DNA of 64,000 nucleotides from Streptomyces sedi (GTDB lineage: Bacteria > Actinomycetota > Actinomycetes > Streptomycetales > Streptomycetaceae), in NCBI RefSeq assembly GCF_006335015.1, contig NZ_VDGT01000017.1, forward strand, positions 62,001 through 126,000, read 5' to 3'. The notes under the pieces were generated by a model that saw nothing but the letters and a program-made list of their open reading frames with translations, did not search any database and had not been told where the DNA came from. A program made the position numbers and the translations under genes. Shown piece by piece: positions 8,717 through 20,417 of this stretch; within the stretch, counting starts at the first letter, position 1; each line of letters starts with the position of its first letter.

Positions 8717-9268
8717 TCAGCGAATCAAGGCTAGCAGCTCGGCGGAGACCTCCTCGACGGAGGTGTTGACGAGCGTCACGTCGAACTCCGTCTCGGCCGC
8801 CAGCTCGGTCCTGGCCGCGGCCAGCCGGCGCTCGACGACCTCGGGCGCCTCGGTGCCCCGGCCGGTGAGCCGGCGGACCAGCTCGTCCCAGCTGGGCGGG
8901 GCGAGGAAGACCAGCCGGGCCTCGGGCATGGACTCCCTGACGAGTCTCGCGCCCTGGAGGTCGATCTCCAGGAGCACCGGCTCCCCGGCCTCCAGCCGCT
9001 CGACGACGGGGCGGCGCGGCGTGCCGTAGCGGTTCCCCGCGAACTCGGCCCACTCCAGCAGCTCGCCGTTGGCGACCAGCTTGTCGAACTCCTCGTCGCC
9101 GACGAAGAAGTAGTGGGTGCCGTGCCGCTCCCCCGGCCGCGGATGGCGGGTGGTGGCGGAGACGGAGAGCCACACCTCCGGGTGAGCCTTGCGCATATGA
9201 GCGACGACCGTGCTCTTGCCGACCCCCGAGGGGCCGGAGAGCACGGTCAGTCGCGGACGATCGGTCAT
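8717..9268 (-). CDS. gmk: guanylate kinase
   Basis: Phosphorylates GMP to GDP. 183 residues from the ATG at 9268. The P-loop GPSGVGKS is near residues 11-18, followed by the GMP-binding region SVSATTRHPRPGERHG and the HYFF, GNRYGT and DLQGA motifs. This start has no Shine-Dalgarno. Instead GATAAT lies exactly 7 bases upstream, so the transcript probably begins at or next to the A of ATG (leaderless). Homologues have variable N-termini, and an in-frame upstream start cannot be excluded, but the residues it would add do not look like protein. The neighbours are mihF upstream and rpoZ downstream, all minus strand. Confidence 0.93.
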   Translation of the reverse strand: MTDRPRLTVLSGPSGVGKSTVVAHMRKAHPEVWLSVSATTRHPRPGERHGTHYFFVGDEEFDKLVANGELLEWAEFAGNRYGTPRRPVVERLEAGEPVLLEIDLQGARLVRESMPEARLVFLAPPSWDELVRRLTGRGTEAPEVVERRLAAARTELAAETEFDVTLVNTSVEEVSAELLALIR

Positions 9269-9275
9269 ACCGACG

Positions 9276-9304
9276 ATTATCCCGCTTCCCGCGTCGATGA
9301 GGAA
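9276..9304 (-). promoter_or_regulatory. probable leaderless promoter of gmk
   Basis: On the minus strand, -10 GATAAT (9276-9281) and a weak -35 TTCCTC (9299-9304) are separated by 17 bases. The -10 ends 7 bases before the gmk ATG, placing transcription start at the initiation codon. Confidence 0.5.
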
Positions 9305-9422
9305 AATCCCGTCACCGAGCGCGGAGGGATCGGCCGGGGTGTGGAGACTGGGCACGTCGTCGGGATCCTCGTGGATCGGCGCGCGACCTCACCGGCCGCA
9401 CGGCCGGGGCGGTCCCCCCGCG

Positions 9423-9471
9423 GCGACTCGGTGCGTCCCCGAACCCGCCGGGCCCGGGGGAACCGAGTCGC
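9423..9471. other. long-looped inverted repeat between mihF and gmk
   Basis: GCGACTCGGT (9423-9432) and ACCGAGTCGC (9462-9471) are perfect 10-base inverted arms around a 29-base, GC-rich centre. It may act as part of the mihF transcript end or as a protein site; the sequence alone does not decide. Confidence 0.4.
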
Positions 9472-9501
9472 GCCCCGGACGCGGTTCCGGGGCGGGGGTC
9501 A

Positions 9502-9522
9502 CCCCCGGGCGACACCCGGGGG
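9502..9522 (-). terminator. mihF terminator hairpin
   Basis: CCCCCGGG and CCCGGGGG form a perfect 8-bp stem with a 5-nt loop, 28 bases after the mihF stop. There is no U-tract. It would separate monocistronic mihF from gmk. Confidence 0.5.
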
Positions 9523-9550
9523 GACCACGAAGAACCGAAGGACGCGCGAC

Positions 9551-9868
9551 CTACGCGCTGCCGAACTCGCGTTCCAGGGACGCGATCTGGTTGGAGCCGA
9601 GCCCGCGGACCCGGCGGCTCTCGGAGATGCCGAGCCGCTCCATGATCTGGCGGGCGCGGACCTTGCCGACGCCGGGCATCGACTCAAGAAGGGCGCTCAC
9701 CTTCATCTTGCCGATCACGTCGTTCTCCTGGCCCTGCTTGATGACCTCTTGCAGGGAGGCGCCGGAGTGCTTGAGCCGATTCTTGACCTCGGCGCGCTCC
9801 CGGCGAGCCGCGGCGGCCTTCTCAAGCGCGGCTGCGCGCTGTTCAGGGGTAAGGGGCGGAAGAGCCAC
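9551..9868 (-). CDS. mihF: actinobacterial integration host factor (nucleoid protein)
   Basis: A small DNA-binding nucleoid protein, unrelated in sequence to E. coli IHF, that compacts DNA and affects topology and development in actinobacteria. 105 residues from a GTG at 9868 with GAGGTGA upstream. The N-terminal half is a charged helix (LTPEQRAAALEKAAAARRERAEVKNRLK). The C-terminal half is a helix-two-turn-helix region, with LLESMPGVGKVRARQIMERLGI matching the DNA-binding HhH-like motif of the family. It sits beside gmk and the pyr operon, as in Streptomyces. An unusually large upstream region (about 340 bp) suggests independent regulation. Confidence 0.95.
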   Translation of the reverse strand: MALPPLTPEQRAAALEKAAAARRERAEVKNRLKHSGASLQEVIKQGQENDVIGKMKVSALLESMPGVGKVRARQIMERLGISESRRVRGLGSNQIASLEREFGSA

Positions 9869-10208
9869 GCCTACGTCACCTCGGGTGTCGAACTGGTCGG
9901 ATACGGAACGGTGAGGAACCTAGTGGCCCTTCACCAGCGGAGCAACGAGCAACGCGCTCGGCTGCTCCGCTCTCGACGGAGACTAGCGGCCGGGACGGCA
10001 ATAAGTCAGGGAGAATCGACAAAAAGTCCAGGTCAGCTACAGAGCTTCAGCGACATGTCGGACATATACCCACGGTTTTCGGTGGAGTTGACGCTCCCAG
10101 GAACGTTTCGGCGGCTCTTTCGTTGACCCCGGAGCACCCCCGGCGACGGGTGGCGGGGCCGCGGCCTGCCCGTTCCGTCCCGTTCGCCCCACCCGGGCCG
10201 GGCCCGGG
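9869..10208. other. mihF upstream region
   Basis: 340 bp between the mihF start and the pyrF stop, notably richer in A/T than its surroundings around 9890-10120. It holds a candidate mihF promoter (9980-10009) and a perfect 10-base palindrome CGACATGTCG at 10051-10060. No gene is seen. Confidence 0.5.
9980..10009 (-). promoter_or_regulatory. candidate mihF promoter
   Basis: Minus strand: -35 CTGACT (10004-10009), 18-base spacer, -10 TAGTCT (9980-9985). This would give a leader of about 105 nt ahead of mihF. Confidence 0.4.
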
Positions 10209-11057
10209 TCAGCCCAGGACCCGGGCCAGCGCGACCGCCTCGCGCTCCGCCGCCGCGCGCAGTCCCGCCTCCGAGGGGCCCTCGCGCAGCACCGAGCGGC
10301 TGGCCGAGGGCAGCACCTGGCCGAGCGCGGCGCCGAAGACCCGGGGCAGGTCCTCGGCGGTCGCGCCCTGCGCGCCGAGGCCGGGCGCCAGGAGCGGGCC
10401 GTTGATGGTCAGTTCGAGGGATGAGTCCAGGTTCGTCGCGCCGACCACCGCGCCGAAGGAACCCCAGGGCTCGGCGCCCGCGTTCTCCCGCGCGAGCCGG
10501 TCCAGGACCGCCTGGGCCAGCGGCCTGCCGGAGGCGGTGCGGGCGGTCTGCGGCTCGGCGCCCTCCGGGTTGGAGGTGCGGGCCAGCACGAACGCCCCCG
10601 CGCCGTCCGCGCGGGCGCGTTCCAGCGCGGGACGCAGCGACTCGTAGCCCAGATAGGGCGTGAGGGTCACCGCGTCGCAGCGCAACGGGGCGCCCGCGCC
10701 GAAGTACGCGCCGGCGTACGCCGTGACGGTGGAGCCGATGTCGCCGCGCTTGACGTCGAGCAGCACCAGCGCGCCGGCCGATCTGGCGTCGGCGACCGCG
10801 CGCTCCAACACGGCGACGCCGCGCGACCCGTGGCGCTCGTAGAAGGCGGACTGCGGCTTGAACACCGCCACGCGGTCGGCGAGGGCCGCCACCACGGTGT
10901 CGGTGAACCGGGCGAGCCCCGAGGCGTCGTCCTCAAGACCCCAGGCGGCCAGCAGCTCGGGGTGCGGGTCGATGCCGACGCAGAGCGGGCCGCGCCGGTC
11001 CATGGCCTGGCGCAGCCGGGCGCCGAACGGTGCGGGCGGGGAGGCGGGAGGGGTCAT
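10209..11057 (-). CDS. pyrF: orotidine 5'-phosphate decarboxylase
   Basis: Final step of UMP synthesis. 282 residues, the longer type 2 form found in actinobacteria. The catalytic motif DVKRGDIGST (101-110) contains Lys103, and GIDPHPELL near residue 28 binds substrate. The start codon lies within a 4-base ATGA overlap with the pyrD stop (11054-11057), so translation is coupled. It is the last gene of the pyr operon; mihF follows after a long spacer. Confidence 0.96.
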   Translation of the reverse strand: MTPPASPPAPFGARLRQAMDRRGPLCVGIDPHPELLAAWGLEDDASGLARFTDTVVAALADRVAVFKPQSAFYERHGSRGVAVLERAVADARSAGALVLLDVKRGDIGSTVTAYAGAYFGAGAPLRCDAVTLTPYLGYESLRPALERARADGAGAFVLARTSNPEGAEPQTARTASGRPLAQAVLDRLARENAGAEPWGSFGAVVGATNLDSSLELTINGPLLAPGLGAQGATAEDLPRVFGAALGQVLPSASRSVLREGPSEAGLRAAAEREAVALARVLG

Positions 11058-12189
11058 GGACGGGCGCTCCTCACGTCAGCGCCGACCGCGTCGGCGAGTG
11101 TGGTGTGCGGGCTGGCCGCCAGCCGCCGGGCCAGGCCCCGGTGGAGGGCGCTGGTCCAGCCGGGACCGGCGTAGACGAAGCCGCTGTAGCCCTGCACCAG
11201 GGTGGCGCCGGCGAGCACGCGCTCCCACACGTCGTCGGCGTTCTCCACGCCGCCGACGCCGACCAGCGTGACGCGGTCGCCGACGCGGGCGTAGAGCCGG
11301 CGGAGCACGGCGAGCGAACGTTCCCGCAGCGGGGCGCCCGAGAGGCCGCCGGCGCCGAGGGCGGCGACCGCCTCGGGGCGGGCGCGCAGGCCCTCCCGGG
11401 AGATGGTGGTGTTGGTGGCGATGATCCCGTCCAGGCCCAACTCCACGGCCAGGTCGGCGACCTGGTCGAGGTCCTCGTCGGCGAGGTCGGGCGCGATCTT
11501 CACCAGCAGCGGCACCCTCCGGTCGGGAACGGAGCGGTCGGCCGCCTCCCGGACCGCCGTCAGCAGCGGACGCAGCCGGCTGGTGGCCTGGAGGTCACGC
11601 AGCCCGGGGGTGTTGGGCGAGGAGACGTTGACGACCAGATAGTCGGCATGGCGGGCCAGGCGTTCGGTGCTGGTGACGTAGTCCTGGACGGCATCCGATT
11701 CGGGGACGGCCTTGGTCTTGCCGATGTTGACGCCGAGCGCGGGGCGGTCGGGGCCGAGGGCGGCGAGCCGGGCGGCGACGGCGGCCGAGCCCTCGTTGTT
11801 GAAGCCCATCCGGTTGAGCAGCGCGCGGTCGGTGGGGACGCGGAAGAGGCGGGGCGTGGGGTTGCCCGGCTGAGGCTGGCCGGTGACGGTGCCGATCTCG
11901 ACGAAGTCGAAGCCGAGCAGCGCCAGGCCGCGGACACCCACCGCGTTCTTGTCGAAGCCGGCGGCCAGGCCGAACGGTCCCGGCAGCCGCATCCCCAACG
12001 CCTCGACGGCCAGCGCCGGATGCGGGGGCGCGAAGCGGGCGGCGACGGCGGCGCGCAGCCCCGGCACGCGCGCCGCGAGCCGGATCAACGCGAACGCGCC
12101 GTGGTGGGCGCGCTCCGCGTCGATCCGACGCAGCACCGTGCGGTAGGCCAGCCGGTAGAGACGGTGGTCGCGTGGGTCGCGTGCGGTGC

Positions 12190-12193
<4 letters not shown>
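11054..12193 (-). CDS. pyrD: dihydroorotate dehydrogenase (quinone), class 2
   Basis: Oxidises dihydroorotate to orotate and passes electrons to the quinone pool. 379 residues, with the N-terminal helical extension (about 1-45) characteristic of membrane-associated class 2 enzymes. The FMN-binding AAGFDKNAVG and the catalytic loop VNVSSPNTPGLRDLQ with its class 2 serine are present, as are GVGGVENADD and LVQGYSGFVY near the C-terminus. The start overlaps the carB stop by 4 bases and the stop overlaps the pyrF start by 4 bases. Confidence 0.96.
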
Positions 12194-15502
<3,309 letters not shown>

Positions 15503-15510
<8 letters not shown>

Positions 15511-16648
15511 GCTGGCCCTCCATCAGGGAGACGAAGCGGTCGAAGAGATAGGCGGCGTCGTGCGGCCCGGCGGCGGCCTCCGGGTGGTACTGCACGCTGA
15601 ACGCGGGCCGGTCCACCAGCCGCAGCCCCTCGACCACGTCGTCGTTGAGGCAGACATGGGAGACCTCGGCGGCGCCGAAGGGGGTCTTCGACGTGCCCTC
15701 CAGCGGGGCGTCGACGGCGAAGCCGTGGTTGTGCGCGGTGACCTCGACCCGGCCGGTGGACAGGTCCTTGACCGGCTGGTTGATGCCCCGGTGGCCGTAC
15801 TTGAGCTTGAAGGTGGGGAAGCCGAGGGCGCGGCCGAAGACCTGGTTGCCCAGGCAGATCCCGAAGAGCGGGGTGCCGCGCTCCAGCACGCCGCGCATCA
15901 GCTCGACCGGGTGGTCGGCGGTGCCGGGGTCGCCCGGGCCGTTGGAGAAGAACACCCCGTCGGGGCCGGACGCGTAGACCGTCTCCAGGTCGGTGGTGGC
16001 GGGCAGCACGTGCACCTCGATGCCGCGCTCGGCCATCCGCCGGGGGGTCATGCCCTTGATGCCGAGGTCGACGGCGGCGACGGTGAACCGCCGGGGGCCG
16101 ACGGCCTCCACCACGTAGGGCTCCTCGGTGGCGACCTCGTCGAAGAGCGGGGCGCCGACCATCGCGGGCGCCGAGCGGACCCGCTCCAGCCGGGCCCCCG
16201 GCCCCTCGGCGAGCGCGTCGCCGGAGAAGATCCCGCACCGCATCGCGCCGCGTTCCCGCAGGTGGCGGGTGAGGGCGCGGGTGTCGACGCCCTGGATGCC
16301 GACGACGCCCTGGGCGGCCAGCTCCTCGTCAAGACCCCGGCGTGAACGCCAGTTGGAAGGGGTGCGGGCGGGGTCGCGCACCACATAGCCGGCGACCCAG
16401 ATCCGGCGGGACTCGGGGTCCTCGTCGTTGACGCCGGTGTTGCCGACGTGCGGGGCGGTCATGACCACGATCTGGCGGTGGTAGGACGGGTCGGTCAGGG
16501 TCTCCTGGTAGCCGGTCATGCCGGTGGAGAAGACGGCCTCGCCGTGGGTCTCGCCCACCGCGCCGTAGGCCAGGCCGGTGAAGACCCGGCCGTCCTCCAA
16601 GACCAGCTCGGCGGGGGTCCTTCCGCCGGGCCGGGTGGTGGCGTTCAT
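15503..16648 (-). CDS. carA: carbamoyl-phosphate synthase small (glutaminase) subunit
   Basis: Class I glutamine amidotransferase that supplies ammonia to CarB. 381 residues from the ATG at 16648. The N-terminal CarA-specific domain opens with AELVLEDGRVFTG. The glutaminase triad is Cys265 (GICLGNQ), His355 and Glu357 (QYHPEAA). The nucleophile elbow has Asn where many bacteria have His after the glycine, which I treat as a lineage variant. The start overlaps the preceding membrane-protein gene by 4 bases (ATGA, 16645-16648). Confidence 0.97.
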
Positions 16649-17265
16649 CGTGCGCCCTCCGGTTCGTTCGTCTGCGAGGGCCGGGCGGCGTCGGCCGGCG
16701 GGTTCGGGTGGTGGTGGCCGAGTGCCTCGACCCAGGCGGCGTGCTCGGACGCCAGGTCGGAGCGGAAGCCTGAGTCGAGTACCCGCTCGCCCAGCCGCCA
16801 GGTGATCACCAGCAGGCCGCCCTCGGTGAGGACCTTGCCCGCGATGCCCTTGTCGAGGCGGGCGCCGAGCACGTGCTCGGCGGGGATCAGGAAGTCGCCG
16901 GCGCCGGGCCTGGCGACGGTCACGCCCCGCTCGGTCAGGGCGACGTCGGCGCGGCTGCGCACGCCGAGTCCGTGGGCCACGATCCGCTCCAGCCACTGGC
17001 CGGCGACGGTCGAGCCGTGGTAGCGGCCGGTGAACGACAGCCGCGGCGCGCCCGGCTCGCCCGGGAGCGGCTCGGGCTCCGGCAGGTCGCTCTGGAGGGT
17101 GGCGCGCCACTTCCAGCCCTGCCGCATCAGCCAGTAGACCAGGGCGACCAGCAGCAGCAGGCCGATCACCCAGCCGATGCGCTCGGCCCAGTCGGTGACC
17201 GGCTGGGAGCGCCGCTCCCCGTCCTCGGCGGCGAGCGTGGCCAGCAGGGTTGCTCCGGGGGTCAT
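16645..17265 (-). CDS. membrane protein embedded in the pyr operon, unknown function
   Basis: 206 residues with one predicted transmembrane helix at about 31-50 (GWVIGLLLLVALVYWLM). A soluble region of about 150 residues follows; it is beta-rich and ends in a helix (SDLASEHAAWVEALG), which resembles a PH-like domain. The C-terminal tail is Pro/Ala-rich. The ATG at 17265 overlaps the pyrC stop (17262-17265) and the stop overlaps the carA start, so it is translated as an integral member of the operon. The same gene is found between pyrC and carA in other Streptomyces as I recall it. No catalytic motif is seen. A membrane-linked regulatory or scaffolding role in pyrimidine synthesis is possible but unproven. 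Confidence 0.88.
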   Translation of the reverse strand: MTPGATLLATLAAEDGERRSQPVTDWAERIGWVIGLLLLVALVYWLMRQGWKWRATLQSDLPEPEPLPGEPGAPRLSFTGRYHGSTVAGQWLERIVAHGLGVRSRADVALTERGVTVARPGAGDFLIPAEHVLGARLDKGIAGKVLTEGGLLVITWRLGERVLDSGFRSDLASEHAAWVEALGHHHPNPPADAARPSQTNEPEGAR

Positions 17266-18557
17266 ACCAGGGCTCCGTTCCGCAGCGTGGCCCGGCCGCG
17301 CAGCCAGGTGTCGGTGACCCGGCCGGGGAGTTCCAGGCCACGGTAGGGGCTGTTGCGGCTGCGGGAGGCGAAGGCCCCCGGCTCGACCGGGGCGCGGTGG
17401 TCCGGGTCGACGAGCGTCAGGTTCGCCGGCTCGCCGGGGGCGACCGGGCGGCCGTGTCCCGGCAGCCTGCCGATGGTGGCGGGGCGGGCCGACATCCGGT
17501 CGGCGACCTGCGACCAGTCGAGCAGCCCGGTGTCGACCATGGTGTGCTGCACGACGGAGAGCGCGGTCTCCAGGCCGACCATCCCCATGGCCGCCGCGCC
17601 CCACTCGCAGTCCTTGTCCTCGTGCGGGTGCGGGGCGTGGTCGGTGGCGACGCAGTCGATGGTGCCGTCGGCGAGCGCCTCGCGCAGCGCGAGGACGTCC
17701 TGCTCGGTGCGGAGCGGCGGGTTGACCTTGTAGACCGGGTCGTAGGAACGCACCAGCTCGTCGGTGAGCAGCAGGTGGTGCGGGGTGACCTCGGCGGTGA
17801 CCCGCCAGCCCTTGGACTTGGCCCAGCGGACCAGCTCGACGGAGCCGGCCGTGGACAGGTGGCAGACATGCACCCGGGAGCCGACGTGCGCGGCGAGCAG
17901 CACGTCCCTGGCGATGATCGACTCCTCGGCGACGGCCGGCCAGCCGGTCAGCCCCAGCTCGGCGGAGACGACGCCCTCGTTCATCTGGGCGCCCTCGGTC
18001 AGCCGCGGCTCCTGGGCGTGCTGGGCGATGACGCCGTCGAACGCCTTCACGTACTCCAGCGCGCGCCGCATGATCACCGCGTCGTCGACGCACTTGCCGT
18101 CGTCGGAGAAGACGACGACGCCGGCGGCCGACTCGTGCATCGCGCCCAGCTCGGCCAGCTGCCTGCCGCCCAGTCCGACGGTGACGGCGCCGACGGGCTG
18201 GACGTCGCAGTAGCCGGAGGCGCGGCCGAGCCGCCAGACCTGCTCGACGACGCCGGCGGTGTCGGCGACGGGGAAGGTGTTGGCCATGGCGTGCACGGCG
18301 GTGAAGCCGCCGGAGGCCGCCGCCCTGGTGCCGGTGAGCACCGTCTCGGAGTCCTCGCGGCCCGGCTCCCGCAGATGGGTGTGGAGGTCGACGAGCCCGG
18401 GCAGCAGCACGCGGCCCTCGGCCTCGACCACGGTGGCCCCCTCGCCGGTCAGGCCGGTGCCGACCTCGGCGACGGTCTCGCCGTCGACCAGCACGTCGGT
18501 GGCCGGCCCGCCGAGGAGCCTGGCGCCTCGGATCAGGGTCCGCTGGGTGTCGCTCAT
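17262..18557 (-). CDS. pyrC: dihydroorotase, class I
   Basis: Cyclises carbamoyl-aspartate to dihydroorotate. 431 residues, the multifunctional-type (class I) length. The metal motif DLHTHLREPG gives His59 and His61. The conserved VFSDDGKCVDD near residue 150 supplies the bridging aspartate, and the C-terminal CVATDHAPHPHEDK holds the third-metal and catalytic Asp/His. The ATG at 18557 lies in a 4-base overlap with the pyrB stop and opens into the amidohydrolase start LIRGARLLGG. It is followed by the operon's membrane-protein gene. Confidence 0.96.
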   Translation of the reverse strand: MSDTQRTLIRGARLLGGPATDVLVDGETVAEVGTGLTGEGATVVEAEGRVLLPGLVDLHTHLREPGREDSETVLTGTRAAASGGFTAVHAMANTFPVADTAGVVEQVWRLGRASGYCDVQPVGAVTVGLGGRQLAELGAMHESAAGVVVFSDDGKCVDDAVIMRRALEYVKAFDGVIAQHAQEPRLTEGAQMNEGVVSAELGLTGWPAVAEESIIARDVLLAAHVGSRVHVCHLSTAGSVELVRWAKSKGWRVTAEVTPHHLLLTDELVRSYDPVYKVNPPLRTEQDVLALREALADGTIDCVATDHAPHPHEDKDCEWGAAAMGMVGLETALSVVQHTMVDTGLLDWSQVADRMSARPATIGRLPGHGRPVAPGEPANLTLVDPDHRAPVEPGAFASRSRNSPYRGLELPGRVTDTWLRGRATLRNGALV

Positions 18558-19558
18558 GCTCGGTTCCCTCGTGTCGCTTCGGCGCCGCGCGGCGTGGCGC
18601 CCTTCGGTTCTTCGTCGCCCGGGCCCGCGCCGCCCAGCAGCAGGTAGAGGACCGCCATCCGCACGTCGACGCCGGCGGAGACCTGCTCGACGACGGTGCA
18701 GCGCGGGGAGTCGGCGACCTCGGCGGTGATCTCCATGCCCCGGTTCATCGGGCCGGGGTGCATCACGACGGCGTGCTCCGGCATCCGCGCCATCCGCTCC
18801 CCGTCGAGGCCGTAGCGGCGGGCGTACTCCCGCTCGGTGGGGAAGTACGCCGCGTTCATGCGCTCGCGCTGGACGCGCAGCATCATCACCGCGTCGGAGT
18901 CGGGCAGCACGGCGTCCAGGTCGTAGGAGACGGCGCACGGCCAGCTCTCGACGCCGACGGGCACCAGTGTCGGCGGGGCGACGACGGTGACCTCGGCGCC
19001 CAGCGTGGTCAGCAGCCGCACGTTGGAGCGGGCGACCCGGCTGTGCAGGATGTCGCCGACGATGGTGACGCGCCGGCCGGCGAGGTCGGCGCCCAGCGCG
19101 CCGTCGGCCAGCCGGCGGCGCAGCGCGAACGCGTCCAGCAGCGCCTGCGTCGGGTGCTCGTGGGTGCCGTCGCCCGCGTTGACCACGTGGCCGCCGATCC
19201 ATCCCGAGGTGGCCAGGCGGTGGGGGGCACCGGAGTCGTGGTGGCGGATGACGACGGCGTCGGCGCCCATGGCCTGGAGCGTGAGCGCCGTGTCCTTCAG
19301 GGACTCGCCCTTGGAGACCGAGGAGCCCTTGGCCGAGAAGTTGATGACGTCGGCGGAGAGCCGCTTGGCGGCGGCCTCGAACGAGATGCGCGTCCTGGTG
19401 GAGTCCTCGAAGAACAGGTTGACCACCGTTCGGCCGCGCAGCGTGGGGAGTTTCTTGATCGGCCGGCCGGCGACGCGGGACAGCTCCTCGGCGGTGTCGA
19501 GGATCAGCACGGCGTCGTCGCGGGTGAGGTCGGCGGCCGAGACGAGGTGGTGCTTCAT
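18554..19558 (-). CDS. pyrB: aspartate carbamoyltransferase catalytic subunit
   Basis: Committed step of pyrimidine synthesis: carbamoyl phosphate plus aspartate to carbamoyl-aspartate. 334 residues. The carbamoyl-phosphate loop FFEDSTRTRISFEAAAKRL (about 49-67), the KGESLKDT loop and HPTQALLDAFAL are all present, as is the HPGPMNRGMEI motif near the C-terminus. No pyrI-like regulatory subunit is adjacent, as usual in actinobacteria, so control is expected at the level of PyrR. Its stop overlaps pyrC; pyrR lies 90 bp upstream. Confidence 0.97.
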   Translation of the reverse strand: MKHHLVSAADLTRDDAVLILDTAEELSRVAGRPIKKLPTLRGRTVVNLFFEDSTRTRISFEAAAKRLSADVINFSAKGSSVSKGESLKDTALTLQAMGADAVVIRHHDSGAPHRLATSGWIGGHVVNAGDGTHEHPTQALLDAFALRRRLADGALGADLAGRRVTIVGDILHSRVARSNVRLLTTLGAEVTVVAPPTLVPVGVESWPCAVSYDLDAVLPDSDAVMMLRVQRERMNAAYFPTEREYARRYGLDGERMARMPEHAVVMHPGPMNRGMEITAEVADSPRCTVVEQVSAGVDVRMAVLYLLLGGAGPGDEEPKGATPRGAEATRGNRA

Positions 19559-19648
19559 CGTGGGTGAGCCTTCCTGAAGGCAGGAGGGTGCCGGTGTGCG
19601 GGGTGGGAGTCGCCGGGGCTGGCCCGGGGTGGCGCGCGGACCGGGGCG

Positions 19649-20221
19649 CTATCGGCCGGTCTCGGGGGCGCGGGTGCCGAGCAGCACGCCGTCGCGGCCG
19701 TCCTCCTCGGTGAGCCTGACCTTGACGGTCTCGCGCAGCGAGGTCGGGATGTTCTTCCCGACGTAGTCGGCGCGGATCGGCAGCTCGCGGTGGCCGCGGT
19801 CGACCAGGACCGCCAGCTGCACGGCGCGCGGCCGGCCGATGTCGCCGAGCGCGTCCAGCGCGGCCCTGATGGTGCGTCCGGAGAAGAGCACGTCGTCGAC
19901 GAGGACGACCAGCCGTCCGTCGACGCCGGACTCGGGGATCTCGGTGCGGCCCAGCGCGCGGGCCGGGCGCAGCCGCAGGTCGTCGCGGTACATCGTGATG
20001 TCGAGCGAGCCGTGCGGGACCGGGTGCCCTGTGATCTCGCGGAGCCGGTCGCCCAGCCGGCGGGCCAGGAAGACCCCCCTGGTCGGGATGCCGAGAAGCA
20101 GCACGTCGTCGGCGCCCTTGGCGCGCTCGACGATCTCGTGCGCGATGCGGGTCAACGCCCGCGCGATGTCCGGCGCCTCCAGGACGGAACGGGCCGGGCT
20201 CGTGTCGTGGTCACCACTCAT
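19649..20221 (-). CDS. pyrR: PyrR: pyr operon RNA-binding regulator / uracil phosphoribosyltransferase
   Basis: 190 residues. It binds pyr mRNA when UMP or UTP is abundant and, in many species, also has uracil phosphoribosyltransferase activity. The PRPP loop VVLVDDVLFSGRTIRAAL (about 107-124) is intact, and the basic N-terminal half with LGIPTRGVFLARRL fits PyrR. It is the first gene of the operon and is preceded by a sequence matching the PyrR-binding motif, which implies autogenous control. The divergent gene is bldD. Confidence 0.96.
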   Translation of the reverse strand: MSGDHDTSPARSVLEAPDIARALTRIAHEIVERAKGADDVLLLGIPTRGVFLARRLGDRLREITGHPVPHGSLDITMYRDDLRLRPARALGRTEIPESGVDGRLVVLVDDVLFSGRTIRAALDALGDIGRPRAVQLAVLVDRGHRELPIRADYVGKNIPTSLRETVKVRLTEEDGRDGVLLGTRAPETGR

Positions 20222-20230
20222 GGGTGTGCG

Positions 20231-20254
20231 GACCTCCTTGACCGCCTCACGGGA
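20231..20254 (-). promoter_or_regulatory. PyrR-binding element fused to the pyrR ribosome binding site
   Basis: Read on the minus strand, UCCCGUGAGGC (20244-20254) matches the PyrR-box core UCCNGNGAGGY exactly. Flanking CCG/CGG can close a small hairpin. AAGGAGGUC, the pyrR ribosome binding site, occupies 20231-20239, only 4 bases downstream. A candidate -10 (TAGGGT, 20289-20294) would leave a leader of about 60 nt, too short for a classical antiterminator/terminator pair. Repression of translation by PyrR, as described in Mycobacterium smegmatis, is therefore the likely mode. Confidence 0.75.
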
Positions 20255-20353
20255 CGGACGTTAAAGGATGTCGGGTGGAACGGCGTCGACCCTACCAGGG
20301 CAATCCGCACGCTCCGCATCGTCCCAGGTCAGAGGAAACTCTCCGGTCTCGGC

Positions 20354-20382
20354 TTGACGAGAGATATCACGCTGCGTAACCT
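20354..20382 (+). promoter_or_regulatory. bldD promoter
   Basis: -35 TTGACG (20354-20359), 17-base spacer, -10 TAACCT (20377-20382): near-ideal housekeeping geometry. Transcription would start near 20389, giving a leader of about 29 nt that contains the ribosome binding site GGGGAGA. Confidence 0.75.
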
Positions 20383-20394
20383 CACAGTGAGTTA
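20367..20394. promoter_or_regulatory. BldD operator overlapping the bldD -10 (autoregulation)
   Basis: TCACGCTGCGTAA (20367-20379) is, on the other strand, an exact fit to the BldD consensus TNACNC(A/T)GNGTNA. It covers the 5' part of the -10. A second overlapping dyad, TAACCTCACAGTGAGTTA (20377-20394), carries the CTCAC/AGTGA half-sites. Autorepression of bldD is established in Streptomyces, and these sites explain it directly. Confidence 0.75.
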
Positions 20395-20417
20395 CGAAAA
20401 GCCGTCCGGGGAGACAC

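Noticed and set aside
10051..10060. Palindrome CGACATGTCG upstream of mihF as an operator
   Set aside because: A single 10-base palindrome is expected by chance, and I know no regulator with this site at mihF.
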